This document shows positions 44,602 to 53,130 of a stretch of DNA of 64,000 nt, piece by piece. The DNA lies in the NCBI GenBank assembly GCA_017428545.1, contig JAFRQR010000032.1, positions 1-64,000 of the forward strand. Direction: 5' to 3'. The first letter of the stretch is position 1; each line of letters starts with the position of its first letter. A program made the position numbers and the translations under genes. Origin of the DNA: Clostridiales bacterium. Its GTDB lineage: Bacteria; Bacillota; Clostridia; Saccharofermentanales; Saccharofermentanaceae. The notes under the pieces were generated by a model. That model worked only from the letters and a program-made list of their open reading frames with translations. It searched no databases and was not told where the DNA came from.

Positions 44602-46206
44602 ATGAAGATTTTAGTTGCAGAGAAGATTGCGGCAGATGCTATCCAGTATCTGAAGGACGAGGGTTTTGAAGTAGATGAGAGACTTGGCTGCTCCCAGGAT
44701 GAGATCAAGGGTTTCATCGGTGATTACGATGCGCTCATCGTCCGTTCCGTAACTCAGGTAAATAAGGATCTTCTTGCAAATGCGAAGAATCTTAAGGTCG
44801 TCGGCCGTGCCGGTAACGGTATCGACAACATCGACGTTGCTGCCTGCACAGAGAAGGGCATCATCGCGGTAAATACTCCGGAAGCGAACATCATGGCAGC
44901 CGGTGAGCTCGCTGTGGCACACGCTTTCTCCATCTTCAGAAACCTCTGCCATGCTAACGAGGCAGCTCATAACGACGATTTCCGCCGTGCCCAGATGATT
45001 GGTAACGAGCTCGAGGGCAAGACCGCCGGTATCATCGGTCTCGGCCGTATCGGTTCCATCGTAGCCAGAAAGCTCAAGGGTATCGGTATGACAGTCGTTG
45101 CTTATGACCCGTACATCACTCAGGAGAAGTTCGACACAGTCGGCGTTAAGCGCTGCGCAAAGCTCGAGGATCTTCTTGCTGTTGCTGACCTCATCACATT
45201 CCATACTCCGAAGAATAAGGAAACAGTCGGTATGGTCGGCGCTGACGAGCTTGCTAAGTGCAAGAAGGGCGTTCGTATCGTAAACGCAGCCCGCGGCGGT
45301 CTCGTAAATGAGGCTGCTCTCTATGAAGCACTCAAGTCCGGCCAGGTAGCCGCTGCAGCAATCGACGTATTCGATAAGGAGCCTTCTTACGACAAGGCAC
45401 CGGGCGAGCAGCACTATGAGAACCCGCTTCTGACTCTTCCGAACTGCGTAGTTACTCCTCACCTCGGTGCTTCTACTCAGGAAGCAAACCACAACGTAGG
45501 TTCTGCTGTTACATCTCTCGTAGCCAAGGCACTTCGCGGCGAGCTCGTTGCTGCGATCAACATGCCTTCTTTCAGCGGCGATATGGCAGCTATCCGTCCG
45601 TATGCTGACCTTGCCGAGAAACTCGGTAAGATCTACTTCCAGGCAGAAGAAGCTCCGGTCAAGAAGATCGAGGTCGAATTCAGAGGCGCTCTCGCCGAGC
45701 AGGAGACAGGCATCCTCACTCTCTCTGTTCTGAAGGGTTTCCTCTCCGCTCATTCCGACGGACGCGTAAGCTTCGTTAACGTACGTCAGGGCGTCGAGTC
45801 CCACGGCATTGAAGTCGTCGAGAGCAAGAGTGCCCAGTGCGAGCGTTACGGCAGCATGATCGTTGTAAACTTCTTCACTGAAGAAGGCCGTGAGCTTTCT
45901 GTTTCCGGTACGATCGTCGGTGACGATACGGAAGTTCTCGTAAGCTTCTTCGGTTATCAGGCAGACTTCGCTCTGGCTCCGATCGTTATCGCTATGCAGA
46001 ACGAAGATAAGCCGGGCATCATCGGTAAGATCGCAACCAAGATCGGCGATGCCAACATCAATATCAACAGCATGCACTGGGGCGTGAAGCCGAATTCCAA
46101 TAAGGCTCAGTCCTTCCTCGCTGTCAGCGAAGAACTCGCAGAGGATGTTCTCTCTGAACTTCGTGCGATCGATGGCGTGCTGAGAGTTACACAGCTGTTC
46201 TTCTGA
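44602..46206 (+). CDS. serA: D-3-phosphoglycerate dehydrogenase, long form
   Basis: First step of serine synthesis: 3-phosphoglycerate to 3-phosphohydroxypyruvate with NAD. Seen: GRAGNGIDNIDV, nucleotide-binding GLGRIGSIVARKL (about residues 147-159), NAARGGLVNE, VVTPHLGAST with the catalytic His, an intervening domain (about 315-450) and a C-terminal ACT domain (ENKPG-like NEDKPGIIGKIATKIG) expected to bind serine for feedback control. Length 534 is that of type I enzymes. GGGAGG precedes the ATG. The last codons and the stop are part of a 19-bp inverted repeat. Confidence 0.95.
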   Translation: MKILVAEKIAADAIQYLKDEGFEVDERLGCSQDEIKGFIGDYDALIVRSVTQVNKDLLANAKNLKVVGRAGNGIDNIDVAACTEKGIIAVNTPEANIMAAGELAVAHAFSIFRNLCHANEAAHNDDFRRAQMIGNELEGKTAGIIGLGRIGSIVARKLKGIGMTVVAYDPYITQEKFDTVGVKRCAKLEDLLAVADLITFHTPKNKETVGMVGADELAKCKKGVRIVNAARGGLVNEAALYEALKSGQVAAAAIDVFDKEPSYDKAPGEQHYENPLLTLPNCVVTPHLGASTQEANHNVGSAVTSLVAKALRGELVAAINMPSFSGDMAAIRPYADLAEKLGKIYFQAEEAPVKKIEVEFRGALAEQETGILTLSVLKGFLSAHSDGRVSFVNVRQGVESHGIEVVESKSAQCERYGSMIVVNFFTEEGRELSVSGTIVGDDTEVLVSFFGYQADFALAPIVIAMQNEDKPGIIGKIATKIGDANININSMHWGVKPNSNKAQSFLAVSEELAEDVLSELRAIDGVLRVTQLFF

Positions 46207-46344
46207 GACGGCCGATCACTAGAATAAAACAAGAAAGAAGAAGACCATCTTACGGCTCAAACAGTTTGCTTCGCAAAACCCGCCGCTCGAAAGGTCTTCT
46301 TTTTTTCTTTCCTTTATCTTTTGTGGGCCGTCTCAGAAGAACAG
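46195..46344. terminator. 19-bp inverted repeat enclosing the serA terminator
   Basis: The outer arms 46195-46213 and 46326-46344 are perfect 19-bp inverted repeats; the left one contains the serA stop codon. Inside, AAGAAAGAAGAAGACC (46231-46246) pairs with GGTCTTCTTTTTTTCTT (46293-46309), a terminator with a 46-nt loop that itself holds GTTTGC/GCAAAAC. There is no gene between 46207 and 46405. Confidence 0.85.
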
Positions 46345-46362
46345 GCTTTTTGTGCGTGTGTT

Positions 46363-46371
46363 TGGTATAAT
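46363..46371 (+). promoter_or_regulatory. Extended -10 promoter
   Basis: TGGTATAAT (TG-n-TATAAT) 35 bases before the next gene; no clear -35. Confidence 0.55.
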
Positions 46372-46405
46372 GGGGGAAAAGTTTGAAGGGGAAAGGGAGA
46401 ATAAT

Positions 46406-47110
46406 ATGTTTTGTGGTAATTGTGGAAATCAGATTCAAGATCAGGCTGCAAGCTGTCCGTTTTGCGGCTGCCAGTTAGTGGCGGCACCGCAGCCGATGAT
46501 GCAGCAGGCTATGCCCCAACAGGCGGTTCAGCAATTTGCGACTCAGCAGCAGGTTGCACCTCAGGCCGTACCTCAGCCGGCAGTGCAGCAAGTCATGCCC
46601 CAGCAGCAATTTCAGCCGCAGGCCGTTCCTCAGCCTGCAGTTCAGCAAGTCATGCCTCAACAGCAGGTTCAGCCGCAGGCCGTTCCGATGCAGGCGGCAC
46701 CGCAGGCAGGTGTGCCGGTTCAGGCGGCAGCAGCTCCTGCCATTAGTCTTGCCCCGGTATCTGTCGGCGTCATTGCTCCGAAGAATGCGAATAAGGAACG
46801 CATCAATCTTGAATCAGGCGCGATCTGGTATGTAGAGATCACGAACAACGTGCTGATCATTTCCCGCAAGGGCGGTCCGGCATCCATGATGTTCGGTGCT
46901 TTGGGCGTCCTCGTGACGAATGCGATGTGTTCGATGAAACCTTCTCTGACGTTTACGGCGGATCAGATCAGAAACATGTCCTACGAGAAGGTCCTTGGAG
47001 GTCAATTGCTTCGTATGGACCTGGTCGATGGAAAGATCCTGGACATCAAGGCAAAACTCGATGTCGAGCAAACGATCGAGAACTGGTGGAGAAGCCAGAT
47101 GCAGCGCTGA
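46406..47110 (+). CDS. Zinc-ribbon protein with Gln/Pro repeats and a PH-like C-terminus
   Basis: Begins with a zinc ribbon (MFCGNCGNQ...CPFCG, residues 1-20), then about 90 residues of imperfect repeats of AVPQPAVQQVMPQQQ(F/V)QPQ coded by a repeat of about 60 bp. A globular domain of about 110 residues (INLESGAIWYVEITNNVLII...) looks like a PH/bPH-like or similar sandwich, with a C-terminal helix WWRSQMQR. No membrane segment. The ATG at 46406 follows GGGAGAATA closely; the earlier in-frame start is at the promoter and is rejected. Function unknown. Confidence 0.75.
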   Translation: MFCGNCGNQIQDQAASCPFCGCQLVAAPQPMMQQAMPQQAVQQFATQQQVAPQAVPQPAVQQVMPQQQFQPQAVPQPAVQQVMPQQQVQPQAVPMQAAPQAGVPVQAAAAPAISLAPVSVGVIAPKNANKERINLESGAIWYVEITNNVLIISRKGGPASMMFGALGVLVTNAMCSMKPSLTFTADQIRNMSYEKVLGGQLLRMDLVDGKILDIKAKLDVEQTIENWWRSQMQR

Positions 47111-47134
47111 TCGGTTGACTGGATTTGCAAAGCG

Positions 47135-47179
47135 AGCCGTCTCTTCAAAGTGGTTTCACTTCAAAGAGACGGCTTTTTT
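47135..47179 (+). terminator. Intrinsic terminator with nested hairpin
   Basis: AGCCGTCTCTT (47135-47145) and AAGAGACGGCT (47164-47174), perfect 11-bp stem, followed by T-run; the loop contains a second small hairpin (AAGTG/CACTT). Confidence 0.92.
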
Positions 47180-47216
47180 ATTGCCTGATCATGTGGATTG
47201 AAGAAAAGTGCTTTTC

Positions 47217-47402
47217 CACATGCATTTTAAAGGGGCTTTTGAAGAAGATGACATGTGAAATTTGAAAATTCGCAATTACACATGCATTTTGAGGTGGATT
47301 TTCAACCGAAAAACATGTCGTTTCTGAAAAACTCTCATTTCACATGTCTGAAAGGAGGGCTTCATCGATAAATACATGATTTTGTACATGTGGAAGCGAA
47401 GA
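47217..47402. repeat. 62-bp intergenic tandem repeat, three diverged units
   Basis: CACATG recurs at 47217, 47279 and 47341, exactly 62 bp apart. Units 1 and 2 share CACATGCATTTT, GG(C/A)TTTT, ACATGT and GAAAA in the same places; unit 3 is more diverged. Downstream, ACATGTGGA (47386-47394) and TCCACATGT (47413-47421) form a 9-bp inverted repeat. No gene is visible in 47180-47540. Confidence 0.7.
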
Positions 47403-47542
47403 TTTGCTCGGATCCACATGTTCCAGATCAGATTCGAGCAAGGTTTTCGGTATGATTAAGGGAGAAAGGCCGATTCGCCCGTAAATTTCCTTTTCCGTTT
47501 AATCGTCCTGATCGCAAAGGACTCTACTCAGCATCCCCAGTG

Positions 47543-47577
47543 AAAAGCGCTTCCCTGAAGATCAGGAAAGCGCTTTT
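47543..47577 (-). terminator. Terminator of the SPFH gene
   Basis: AAAAGCGCTTCCCTGA (47543-47558) and TCAGGAAAGCGCTTTT (47562-47577) pair over 16 bp with one mismatch and a 3-nt loop. On the minus strand it ends in TTTT, about 95 bases after the SPFH stop. Confidence 0.7.
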
Positions 47578-47609
47578 GGATCGGTTCAATATGATGGATC
47601 TGTCAGACT

Positions 47610-47688
47610 TTAGCTCTTAGTATCAGCACCGCGCCGGTCAGCTCTCAGCTTCGGCACCGTGCGGTAATATTTAAGATTCAGCACCGCT
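47610..47688 (-). repeat. 27-28 bp tandem copies of the SPFH gene 3' end
   Basis: On the minus strand GGTGC(T/C)GA(A/T) recurs at 47685, 47658 and 47630. The three copies read S-G-A-E-S-stop (the gene's end), G-A-E-A-E-S-stop (same frame, 11 codons further) and G-A-D-T-K-S-stop (shifted frame). Confidence 0.7.
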
Positions 47689-48738
47689 GGTGTCGGCGGC
47701 TGTGTCTGTCGAAGTCGAATTCGAATTGGAATTCGTTGCCGATGAGGAACCGGAAGAAGACTTCGCGTTTTCAAGAGCATCCGGTGTGATCAGAAGAGAA
47801 GACGATGCGTCGGAGCCTACGATCGTGGTCGGGAGCTTGCCGTCCCACTTGTCGTAGTATCTGTTTCTAAGAACGTTATCATCGATGGAGTCGGAGATGA
47901 GCTTGTTGGCATCCGCTTCTGCCTGCGCCTCGATGACCTTTGCATCAGCCTTCGCCTGAGCGTTTGTCTTGGTGACGGCGGCATCAGCCTCGGCCTTTTC
48001 GATGTTCTTCTTGTTCTCGATCTGCTGTGTCTCGTAATCGATCTGTGCCTGCTGCTTCTTGGCGATCTTCTCGTCATATTCGCTGTCGAAAGAAGCGTCG
48101 TTGATGACGACCTTGTTGACGTAGACGACTTCAGTTCCGTACTTCTCGTCGAGAGACTTCTGGATGTTCTCCTTCGCCTTCGGCTCAATGATCGAACGGT
48201 TCGTACAGTCGTTCGGAGACAGCGTCTTGGAAGTGGTCTTGATCGCGGAAGCGACGAGCGACTCATTGACCAGACCTGCCTCGTAGTTGGTTACGTTAGC
48301 GAAGATCCATGCGGACTTCTGCGGGTTGATCTGGTAGGTGACCGTGATGCCCTGGAAGTTTACGGTGTTACGCTCGGAAGTCTCGGAAGAGATCGGATTG
48401 TCGTAGAACTTGATGTCCTGCTGCTTGTTGTTAACCAGAACGATCTCCTGAACGAACGGGATCTGGAAGTTGAAGCCGTTATTCAGTGTCTGCTCCTCGA
48501 CCTGACCGAATGTCACGCGGACGCCGGTATAACCGGTCGGGATGATCGTGAAGGAAAATGAGAAGAGCACGCAGAGCACACCACATCCGATGAGGATCGC
48601 GACGAGCTTTTCATTGAGAGGGACTTTCTTTACGCCCTGAAGAGAGGTGTTGGCGGAATGATACGCCTTCTTCGCGATCAGGACGACCGCAACAAGGATC
48701 AGGATAAGTCCCAAAAAACGAAACATTATATTCAACAT
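47671..48738 (-). CDS. SPFH/prohibitin-domain membrane protein
   Basis: Two N-terminal hydrophobic segments (about residues 5-22 and 45-65), then an SPFH/Band 7 domain (about 66-240): IIPTGYTGVRVTFGQV, TVTYQINPQKS, and a helical Ala/Glu/Lys-rich coiled coil (about 235-285). The C-terminus is a Ser/Thr/Asn-rich tail. SPFH proteins form ring-like membrane scaffolds and often act with proteases; no NfeD partner is adjacent. AAAGGAGG lies 8 bases before the ATG at 48738. The 3' end carries a short tandem duplication with repeated stop codons. Confidence 0.9.
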   Translation of the reverse strand: MLNIMFRFLGLILILVAVVLIAKKAYHSANTSLQGVKKVPLNEKLVAILIGCGVLCVLFSFSFTIIPTGYTGVRVTFGQVEEQTLNNGFNFQIPFVQEIVLVNNKQQDIKFYDNPISSETSERNTVNFQGITVTYQINPQKSAWIFANVTNYEAGLVNESLVASAIKTTSKTLSPNDCTNRSIIEPKAKENIQKSLDEKYGTEVVYVNKVVINDASFDSEYDEKIAKKQQAQIDYETQQIENKKNIEKAEADAAVTKTNAQAKADAKVIEAQAEADANKLISDSIDDNVLRNRYYDKWDGKLPTTIVGSDASSSLLITPDALENAKSSSGSSSATNSNSNSTSTDTAADTSGAES

Positions 48739-48754
48739 TTTCTTTTCCTCCTTT

Positions 48755-48775
48755 GAACCGGAAGCTTTCCGGTTC
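48755..48775 (-). promoter_or_regulatory. Leader hairpin of the SPFH gene
   Basis: GAACCGGAA (48755-48763) and TTCCGGTTC (48767-48775) form a perfect 9-bp stem with a 3-nt loop directly upstream of the ribosome site. It may stabilise the messenger or gate translation. Confidence 0.5.
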
Positions 48776-48782
48776 GAGTTAA

Positions 48783-48836
48783 ATTATAGCATAGCTAAGG
48801 AAACGCCAATATCCCGAAAACGGAGTATTGGCGTTT
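48783..48836 (-). promoter_or_regulatory. Promoter region of the SPFH gene with an 11-bp inverted repeat
   Basis: On the minus strand TTGGCG (48809-48804) and TATAAT (48788-48783) are 15 bases apart. AAACGCCAATA (48801-48811) and TATTGGCGTTT (48826-48836) form a perfect 11-bp inverted repeat overlapping the -35, either an operator or the end of the upstream transcript. Two same-orientation octamers follow at 48897 and 48955. Confidence 0.5.
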
Positions 48837-48964
48837 GGCATTTGCAGTTTGTATCCGAAATAGCAGGGCGGATCTTCCGTCTTCTGATTCTTATCGAAAA
48901 GCACCGCCGGCCGGACGGCCATTTCTATAAGCACTGTCATCCCGGTTCATATCGAAAAGCACTA

Positions 48965-50665
48965 TCAGTCGTAATAATGCGAGCCCTTGAAAAGTTCGAA
49001 GTTTCCTTTGCCGTTAAAGGTGACATCGTAGTATTCGTATTCCTCATCGCAGGTCAGCACCATCTGGAAGGATTCATTCTCGGACGCGTCACGATGGAGA
49101 GTCGTGAAGTAGGCGAGCTCCTTATCGATATCGATGCCTTCGAGCCGGACAGGAGTTCCTGCAGGGATCGTGATGCTTTGGTCTGTGGGCTGGCCGTCCT
49201 CAGTGAAAAGCCCCAGCTTCATCTTCTCCGTGGTCAGGCCGACGCCGGTCTTATAGAAGAAAGAGCCGTTATTGACGGGAATGCCGATAGCTCCGGCGGC
49301 GCAGAGGGAACTCGGCTTGCTAAAAGAACCGGTGCCGAGGATCTCTCCGCGGATCTGGATTTCCATGTTGTCCGGATCATAAGGATACCAGGCGATCTGA
49401 TCGGTATAGCCGAAGTAATCGAAAGATTTGCCGTTCATCCTGAAGAAGAAGTAAGGATCCGTCGGATCATCGATCATTCCTTCGATATATAAGCAGTACT
49501 GGCCGTTAACGGACATCAGATACATGTTCCCGAGGTCGTAGCATCCTTCGATATCGTCCTTGTAGTCGCCGATCGCATAAGGTTCGTCATTGATGGAGAT
49601 CGCGAGATTAAATTCGGGAAAGTCATTTGTGGTTAAGTTCTCATCGTAATCGACCACGAACTTGTCGATGCTGCCGTCTTCGTCAAAGTCCCAGTAGATC
49701 TCATTTGCAGAGTCCGGAGTCAAAGTGTATTGCGCGGGCGTGTTGATGAAGTATTCCGGGTCGATACAGTCCATATGCGCCAGAGCGGAAACGTAGCAGG
49801 CATATTCGTATAATTCCCCGTCGAAGTCTTCGTAATCCATATAGAGGATGAGACAGTTTTGATTGATCGAAAAACCAAACTGATCCAGCTCGCCTTTTCT
49901 GAGGTGATCGGCCATGGCCGTAAACAGTCCCGACGGCGTGTAAGCATAGAAGTGAGTGGTTTCGTATTCTTCGACTGCGTCCGCAAAAGCATTGAAGTCG
50001 GTAACGATATCACCCAGTTCGAGGACCTTACCTGTTTTCGGATCGAGATTGTAGTATTCGTAGTCGTCATAGTATCCGCTGTCGCGAGTTGTGGTTTTCC
50101 GGTAAAAGGACATGACCTTCTCGTCAGCGCGGAAAATGGTCAGCTGGTTGTGACGGTAGTGGTCGGTAAAACTCCAGACATCGTCTTCCGTTGCGTCATC
50201 GATGTAGGAGTCGAACCGTTCAAGATATTGTTCGTAATACATATTACAGTCAGCAATCATCTCCTGCGTAAGAACGTCGAGGAACCCGGAAAGACCGGTA
50301 TACCCCGGGGTCACGAGCTGATACTGGTCGCAATGCGAGCAAACCCAGAACAATTCGTATGGGAATTTGTCTGTCATCTCCGCGTAGTCGTTTCGGACGA
50401 TATTGTGGTTAAACTCCAAAACCTCAAGATCATGATTCAGTGTGATCGTATCCGGGACAGCCGGAACTGTCGTCGGATCCGTTTCGGTCTCGTCCGTGTC
50501 GGTCGGAACGTCGGTCTCGGTCTCCGGGTCTTCGGTTTCCGTGATCTCAGTCGAAGTCGTCTTCTTTGTTTTCTTCTTTTTCTTTTTCGTTTCTTCCGTC
50601 TTGGAACAGCCGGCCAGGGAAAGGATCATGGCTGTCGTAAGTAAAATCGAAATAACACGTTTCAT
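48965..50665 (-). CDS. Lipoprotein with RsiV/DUF3298-like region
   Basis: Lipoprotein signal with lipobox LAGC near residue 20, then a Lys-rich run (KKKKKKTKK) and a Thr/Asp/Glu linker (about 30-70). The 490-residue body contains a stretch YYNLDPKTGKVLELGDIVTD and YYTPSGLF-like text resembling DUF3298/RsiV domains, which in other Bacillota bind or sense wall components. The C-terminal 200 residues are beta-rich. GGAGG lies before the ATG. Single gene, divergent from the marR operon. Function unknown. Confidence 0.75.
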   Translation of the reverse strand: MKRVISILLTTAMILSLAGCSKTEETKKKKKKTKKTTSTEITETEDPETETDVPTDTDETETDPTTVPAVPDTITLNHDLEVLEFNHNIVRNDYAEMTDKFPYELFWVCSHCDQYQLVTPGYTGLSGFLDVLTQEMIADCNMYYEQYLERFDSYIDDATEDDVWSFTDHYRHNQLTIFRADEKVMSFYRKTTTRDSGYYDDYEYYNLDPKTGKVLELGDIVTDFNAFADAVEEYETTHFYAYTPSGLFTAMADHLRKGELDQFGFSINQNCLILYMDYEDFDGELYEYACYVSALAHMDCIDPEYFINTPAQYTLTPDSANEIYWDFDEDGSIDKFVVDYDENLTTNDFPEFNLAISINDEPYAIGDYKDDIEGCYDLGNMYLMSVNGQYCLYIEGMIDDPTDPYFFFRMNGKSFDYFGYTDQIAWYPYDPDNMEIQIRGEILGTGSFSKPSSLCAAGAIGIPVNNGSFFYKTGVGLTTEKMKLGLFTEDGQPTDQSITIPAGTPVRLEGIDIDKELAYFTTLHRDASENESFQMVLTCDEEYEYYDVTFNGKGNFELFKGSHYYD

Positions 50666-50779
50666 ATCTGCCTCCGGAAAATCACCTTTGTTTCTATTAA
50701 GAATTCTTTTTCCAAAGACAGAGTATCACGGACAGCATTTTTAGTAAAGAAAAGTTGACTAATTGTGAGGCCGGATATG

Positions 50780-50827
50780 TTGACTTATACATAGCATATC
50801 GATATAATTGTTAGCGTCCTAACAATT
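50780..50827 (+). promoter_or_regulatory. Promoter and MarR-type operator of the ABC exporter operon
   Basis: TTGACT (50780-50785) and TATAAT (50803-50808) at 17-bp spacing form a near-consensus promoter. AATTGTTAG (50806-50814) and CTAACAATT (50819-50827) are perfect 9-bp arms around CGTC and overlap the end of the -10. A repressor bound here would block the polymerase, which fits autorepression by the MarR protein encoded next. Confidence 0.85.
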
Positions 50828-50917
50828 TATTTCCGATGAGAATTGTTCGGGCACTTTTTATGTGTTGACCGCTGTTTTTTCGAAATGGCGGGAAACGGGG
50901 GGAGTTAACTGAATTCT

Positions 50918-51406
50918 ATGTCTGATCCCAAAGCACTTCTCGGATTTTGTTCCGGGGATGACATCCATATCGGACCCTATGTCCGGCACCTTTCTAAGTC
51001 GATCCGTCTTTCGATCGACGAGGCTTTGGACCGGGAGTTTTCTGCTGCCGGCGAGACGAGACTGACATCGGTGCAGGCGCATGTGATGGGATACCTGAAC
51101 ATGCAGGATGAACTCGGGAATGTGGTCTATCAGAAAGACATCGAGCAGGTCTTCCACATCCAGAGAAGTACGGCGACCGGGATACTGAAACTTCTCGAGC
51201 AGCGCGGTTCGATAAGGCGCGAAAGCGAAGAGAAGGATGCCCGTTTAAAAAGGATCACCGTCACGGAAAAAGCCAGACAGACGAAAAAACGCGTCGACAA
51301 TGCGATCGAAGGTGTGGAGCAGCGTCTGATCAAAGGCCTTACTAAAGAAGAAATCAATACATATATAGAACTGACAGAAAGAATGAGAAGGAATTTGGAA
51401 AAATGA
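50918..51406 (+). CDS. MarR-family transcriptional regulator
   Basis: A 162-residue winged-helix regulator. Seen: dimerisation helices at both ends, the recognition helix region VYQKDIEQVFHIQRSTATGILKLLEQRGSIRRE and the wing EEKDARLKRITVTEKA, the family hallmark. Its stop overlaps the start of the first ABC gene by four bases, so the three genes form one operon. The 9-bp palindrome over the -10 element upstream is the expected binding site. The likely inducer is a toxic small molecule exported by the pump. The start is taken as the ATG at 50918, though the ribosome site is not strong (GGGGGGAG lies 18-20 bases away). Confidence 0.93.
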   Translation: MSDPKALLGFCSGDDIHIGPYVRHLSKSIRLSIDEALDREFSAAGETRLTSVQAHVMGYLNMQDELGNVVYQKDIEQVFHIQRSTATGILKLLEQRGSIRRESEEKDARLKRITVTEKARQTKKRVDNAIEGVEQRLIKGLTKEEINTYIELTERMRRNLEK

Positions 51407-53130
51407 TTAGAAGACTACTTAAATCAGTACGAGAGTACAAGAAGCCCTCGATCCTGTCTCCGGTCCTTGTCTCCTGCGAAGTCGTCATGGAGGTCCTGAT
51501 GCCTCTATTGATGAGTAAGCTTATAGACAACGGTATCGAAAAAAGTGACATGAATTATGTATGGGTCATGGGAACGCTCCTTCTGGTGTGCATGTTCATC
51601 TCCATGGCATTCGGTGCACTTTCCGGAAGAGAAGCGGCAAAGGCGAGCGCAGGTTTTGCGAAGAACTTACGTCATGATATGTTCCACAACCTGCAGACGT
51701 TCTCTTTTTCAAACATCGACAAGTTTAAGACAAGCAGTATCATCACGAGACTGACGACAGACGTCACAAACGTCCAGAACGCATATCAGATGGTGATCCG
51801 TATCGCGGTAAGAGCTCCGATCATGCTGATCTTCGCGATGTGCGCAAGCTTCTACGTCAACGCGAAAGTTGCCCTGATCCTTCTGGGGATCGCGCCGGTG
51901 CTCCTGCTTGGCCTGATCATCGTGTTCCGTTATGCGCATCCGATCTTCGTGCGTATGTTTAAAAAGTTCGACCTCATGAACAACGTTATCCAGGAAAACG
52001 TCCGCGGTATCCGCGTAGTGAAATCTTTCGTAAGAGAAGATCACGAGATCGAGAAGTTCACGGATGTAAATAACAGCATCCGAAATGACGCCGTAAAAGC
52101 AGAGCGCGCGATCAACTTCAACGCACCTCTCATGATGCTCAGCGTGTACTCGGCCATGCTCCTGATCTCCTGGATCGGCGCAAAACTCGTCGTGAACGAT
52201 GAGATGACGACCGGCCAGCTGACATCGATGTTTTCCTACACGATGCAGATCCTGATGAGCCTGATGATGGTCTCCATGATCATCGTCATGATCGTTATCT
52301 CCAAGACTTCCGCAGAGCGTATCTCCGAGCTTCTCGATGAGAAGGCGGACATCACGAATCCGGAAAATCCGGTAAAAGAAGTCAAGGATGGATCCATCGA
52401 TTTTGACCACGTTTACTTCAGCTATTCCAAGAAAAAAGAGAAGAGCTGCCTTTTGGACTTCGATCTTCACATCAAGTCCGGCGAGACCATCGGTATCATC
52501 GGCGGTACGGGTTCCGGTAAGTCTTCTTTCGTTCAGCTGATCCCGCGTCTTTACGATGTTACCGACGGTGATATCAAGGTCGGCGGCGTGAATGTAAAAG
52601 ACTACGACCTCGATACCATCCGCGACAACGTGGCCATGGTGCTTCAGAAGAATGTCCTTTTCTCCGGAACCATTAAGGAAAACCTCCGCTGGGGTAATCC
52701 GGAGGCGACCGACGAAGAGATGATCCAGGCTTGTAAAATCGCGCAGGCAGACTCGTTTATAAGTGCTTTTCCGGATGGATATGACACATATATCGAGCAG
52801 GGCGGTTCCAACGTTTCGGGCGGACAGAAGCAGAGACTTTGTATTGCCAGAGCGCTCCTTAAAAAACCGAAGATCCTGATCCTCGACGACAGTACGAGTG
52901 CCGTCGATACCGCGACGGATGCGCAGATCCAGAAGGGCTTTGCCGAGTTTATCCCGGGCACCACGAAACTCATCATCGCACAGCGTATTTCGTCCGTCGA
53001 AAACGCCGACAGGATCATCGTTATCGATAACGGCCGGATCAACGCCGTCGGCACCCACGAGGAGCTTTTGAAAGACAACGAAATCTATAAGGAAGTATAT
53101 GAATCCCAGAAGAAGGGAGGTGATCAGTAA
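51403..53130 (+). CDS. Heterodimeric ABC exporter, subunit with degenerate site
   Basis: Type IV exporter half: six membrane segments (about residues 1-320) and a nucleotide-binding domain with Walker A GGTGSGKSS (about 367-375), signature VSGGQKQRL (about 471) and Walker B ILILDDSTSAVD, where the catalytic Glu is Asp. This pattern marks the non-hydrolysing site of heterodimers such as BmrC/BmrD and TM287/288. The partner is the next gene. Overlaps marR by four bases. Multidrug or peptide export is the family's usual role. An octamer lies inside at 52763. Confidence 0.93.
   Translation: MIRRLLKSVREYKKPSILSPVLVSCEVVMEVLMPLLMSKLIDNGIEKSDMNYVWVMGTLLLVCMFISMAFGALSGREAAKASAGFAKNLRHDMFHNLQTFSFSNIDKFKTSSIITRLTTDVTNVQNAYQMVIRIAVRAPIMLIFAMCASFYVNAKVALILLGIAPVLLLGLIIVFRYAHPIFVRMFKKFDLMNNVIQENVRGIRVVKSFVREDHEIEKFTDVNNSIRNDAVKAERAINFNAPLMMLSVYSAMLLISWIGAKLVVNDEMTTGQLTSMFSYTMQILMSLMMVSMIIVMIVISKTSAERISELLDEKADITNPENPVKEVKDGSIDFDHVYFSYSKKKEKSCLLDFDLHIKSGETIGIIGGTGSGKSSFVQLIPRLYDVTDGDIKVGGVNVKDYDLDTIRDNVAMVLQKNVLFSGTIKENLRWGNPEATDEEMIQACKIAQADSFISAFPDGYDTYIEQGGSNVSGGQKQRLCIARALLKKPKILILDDSTSAVDTATDAQIQKGFAEFIPGTTKLIIAQRISSVENADRIIVIDNGRINAVGTHEELLKDNEIYKEVYESQKKGGDQ

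Noticed and set aside
44611..46077. Long open frame antisense to serA (488 codons)
   Set aside because: serA is unmistakable on the plus strand; the antisense frame arises from codon bias.
47543..47577. End of an unknown small RNA on the plus strand
   Set aside because: The hairpin is better explained as the terminator of the SPFH gene on the minus strand; I found no convincing plus-strand promoter in 47180-47540.
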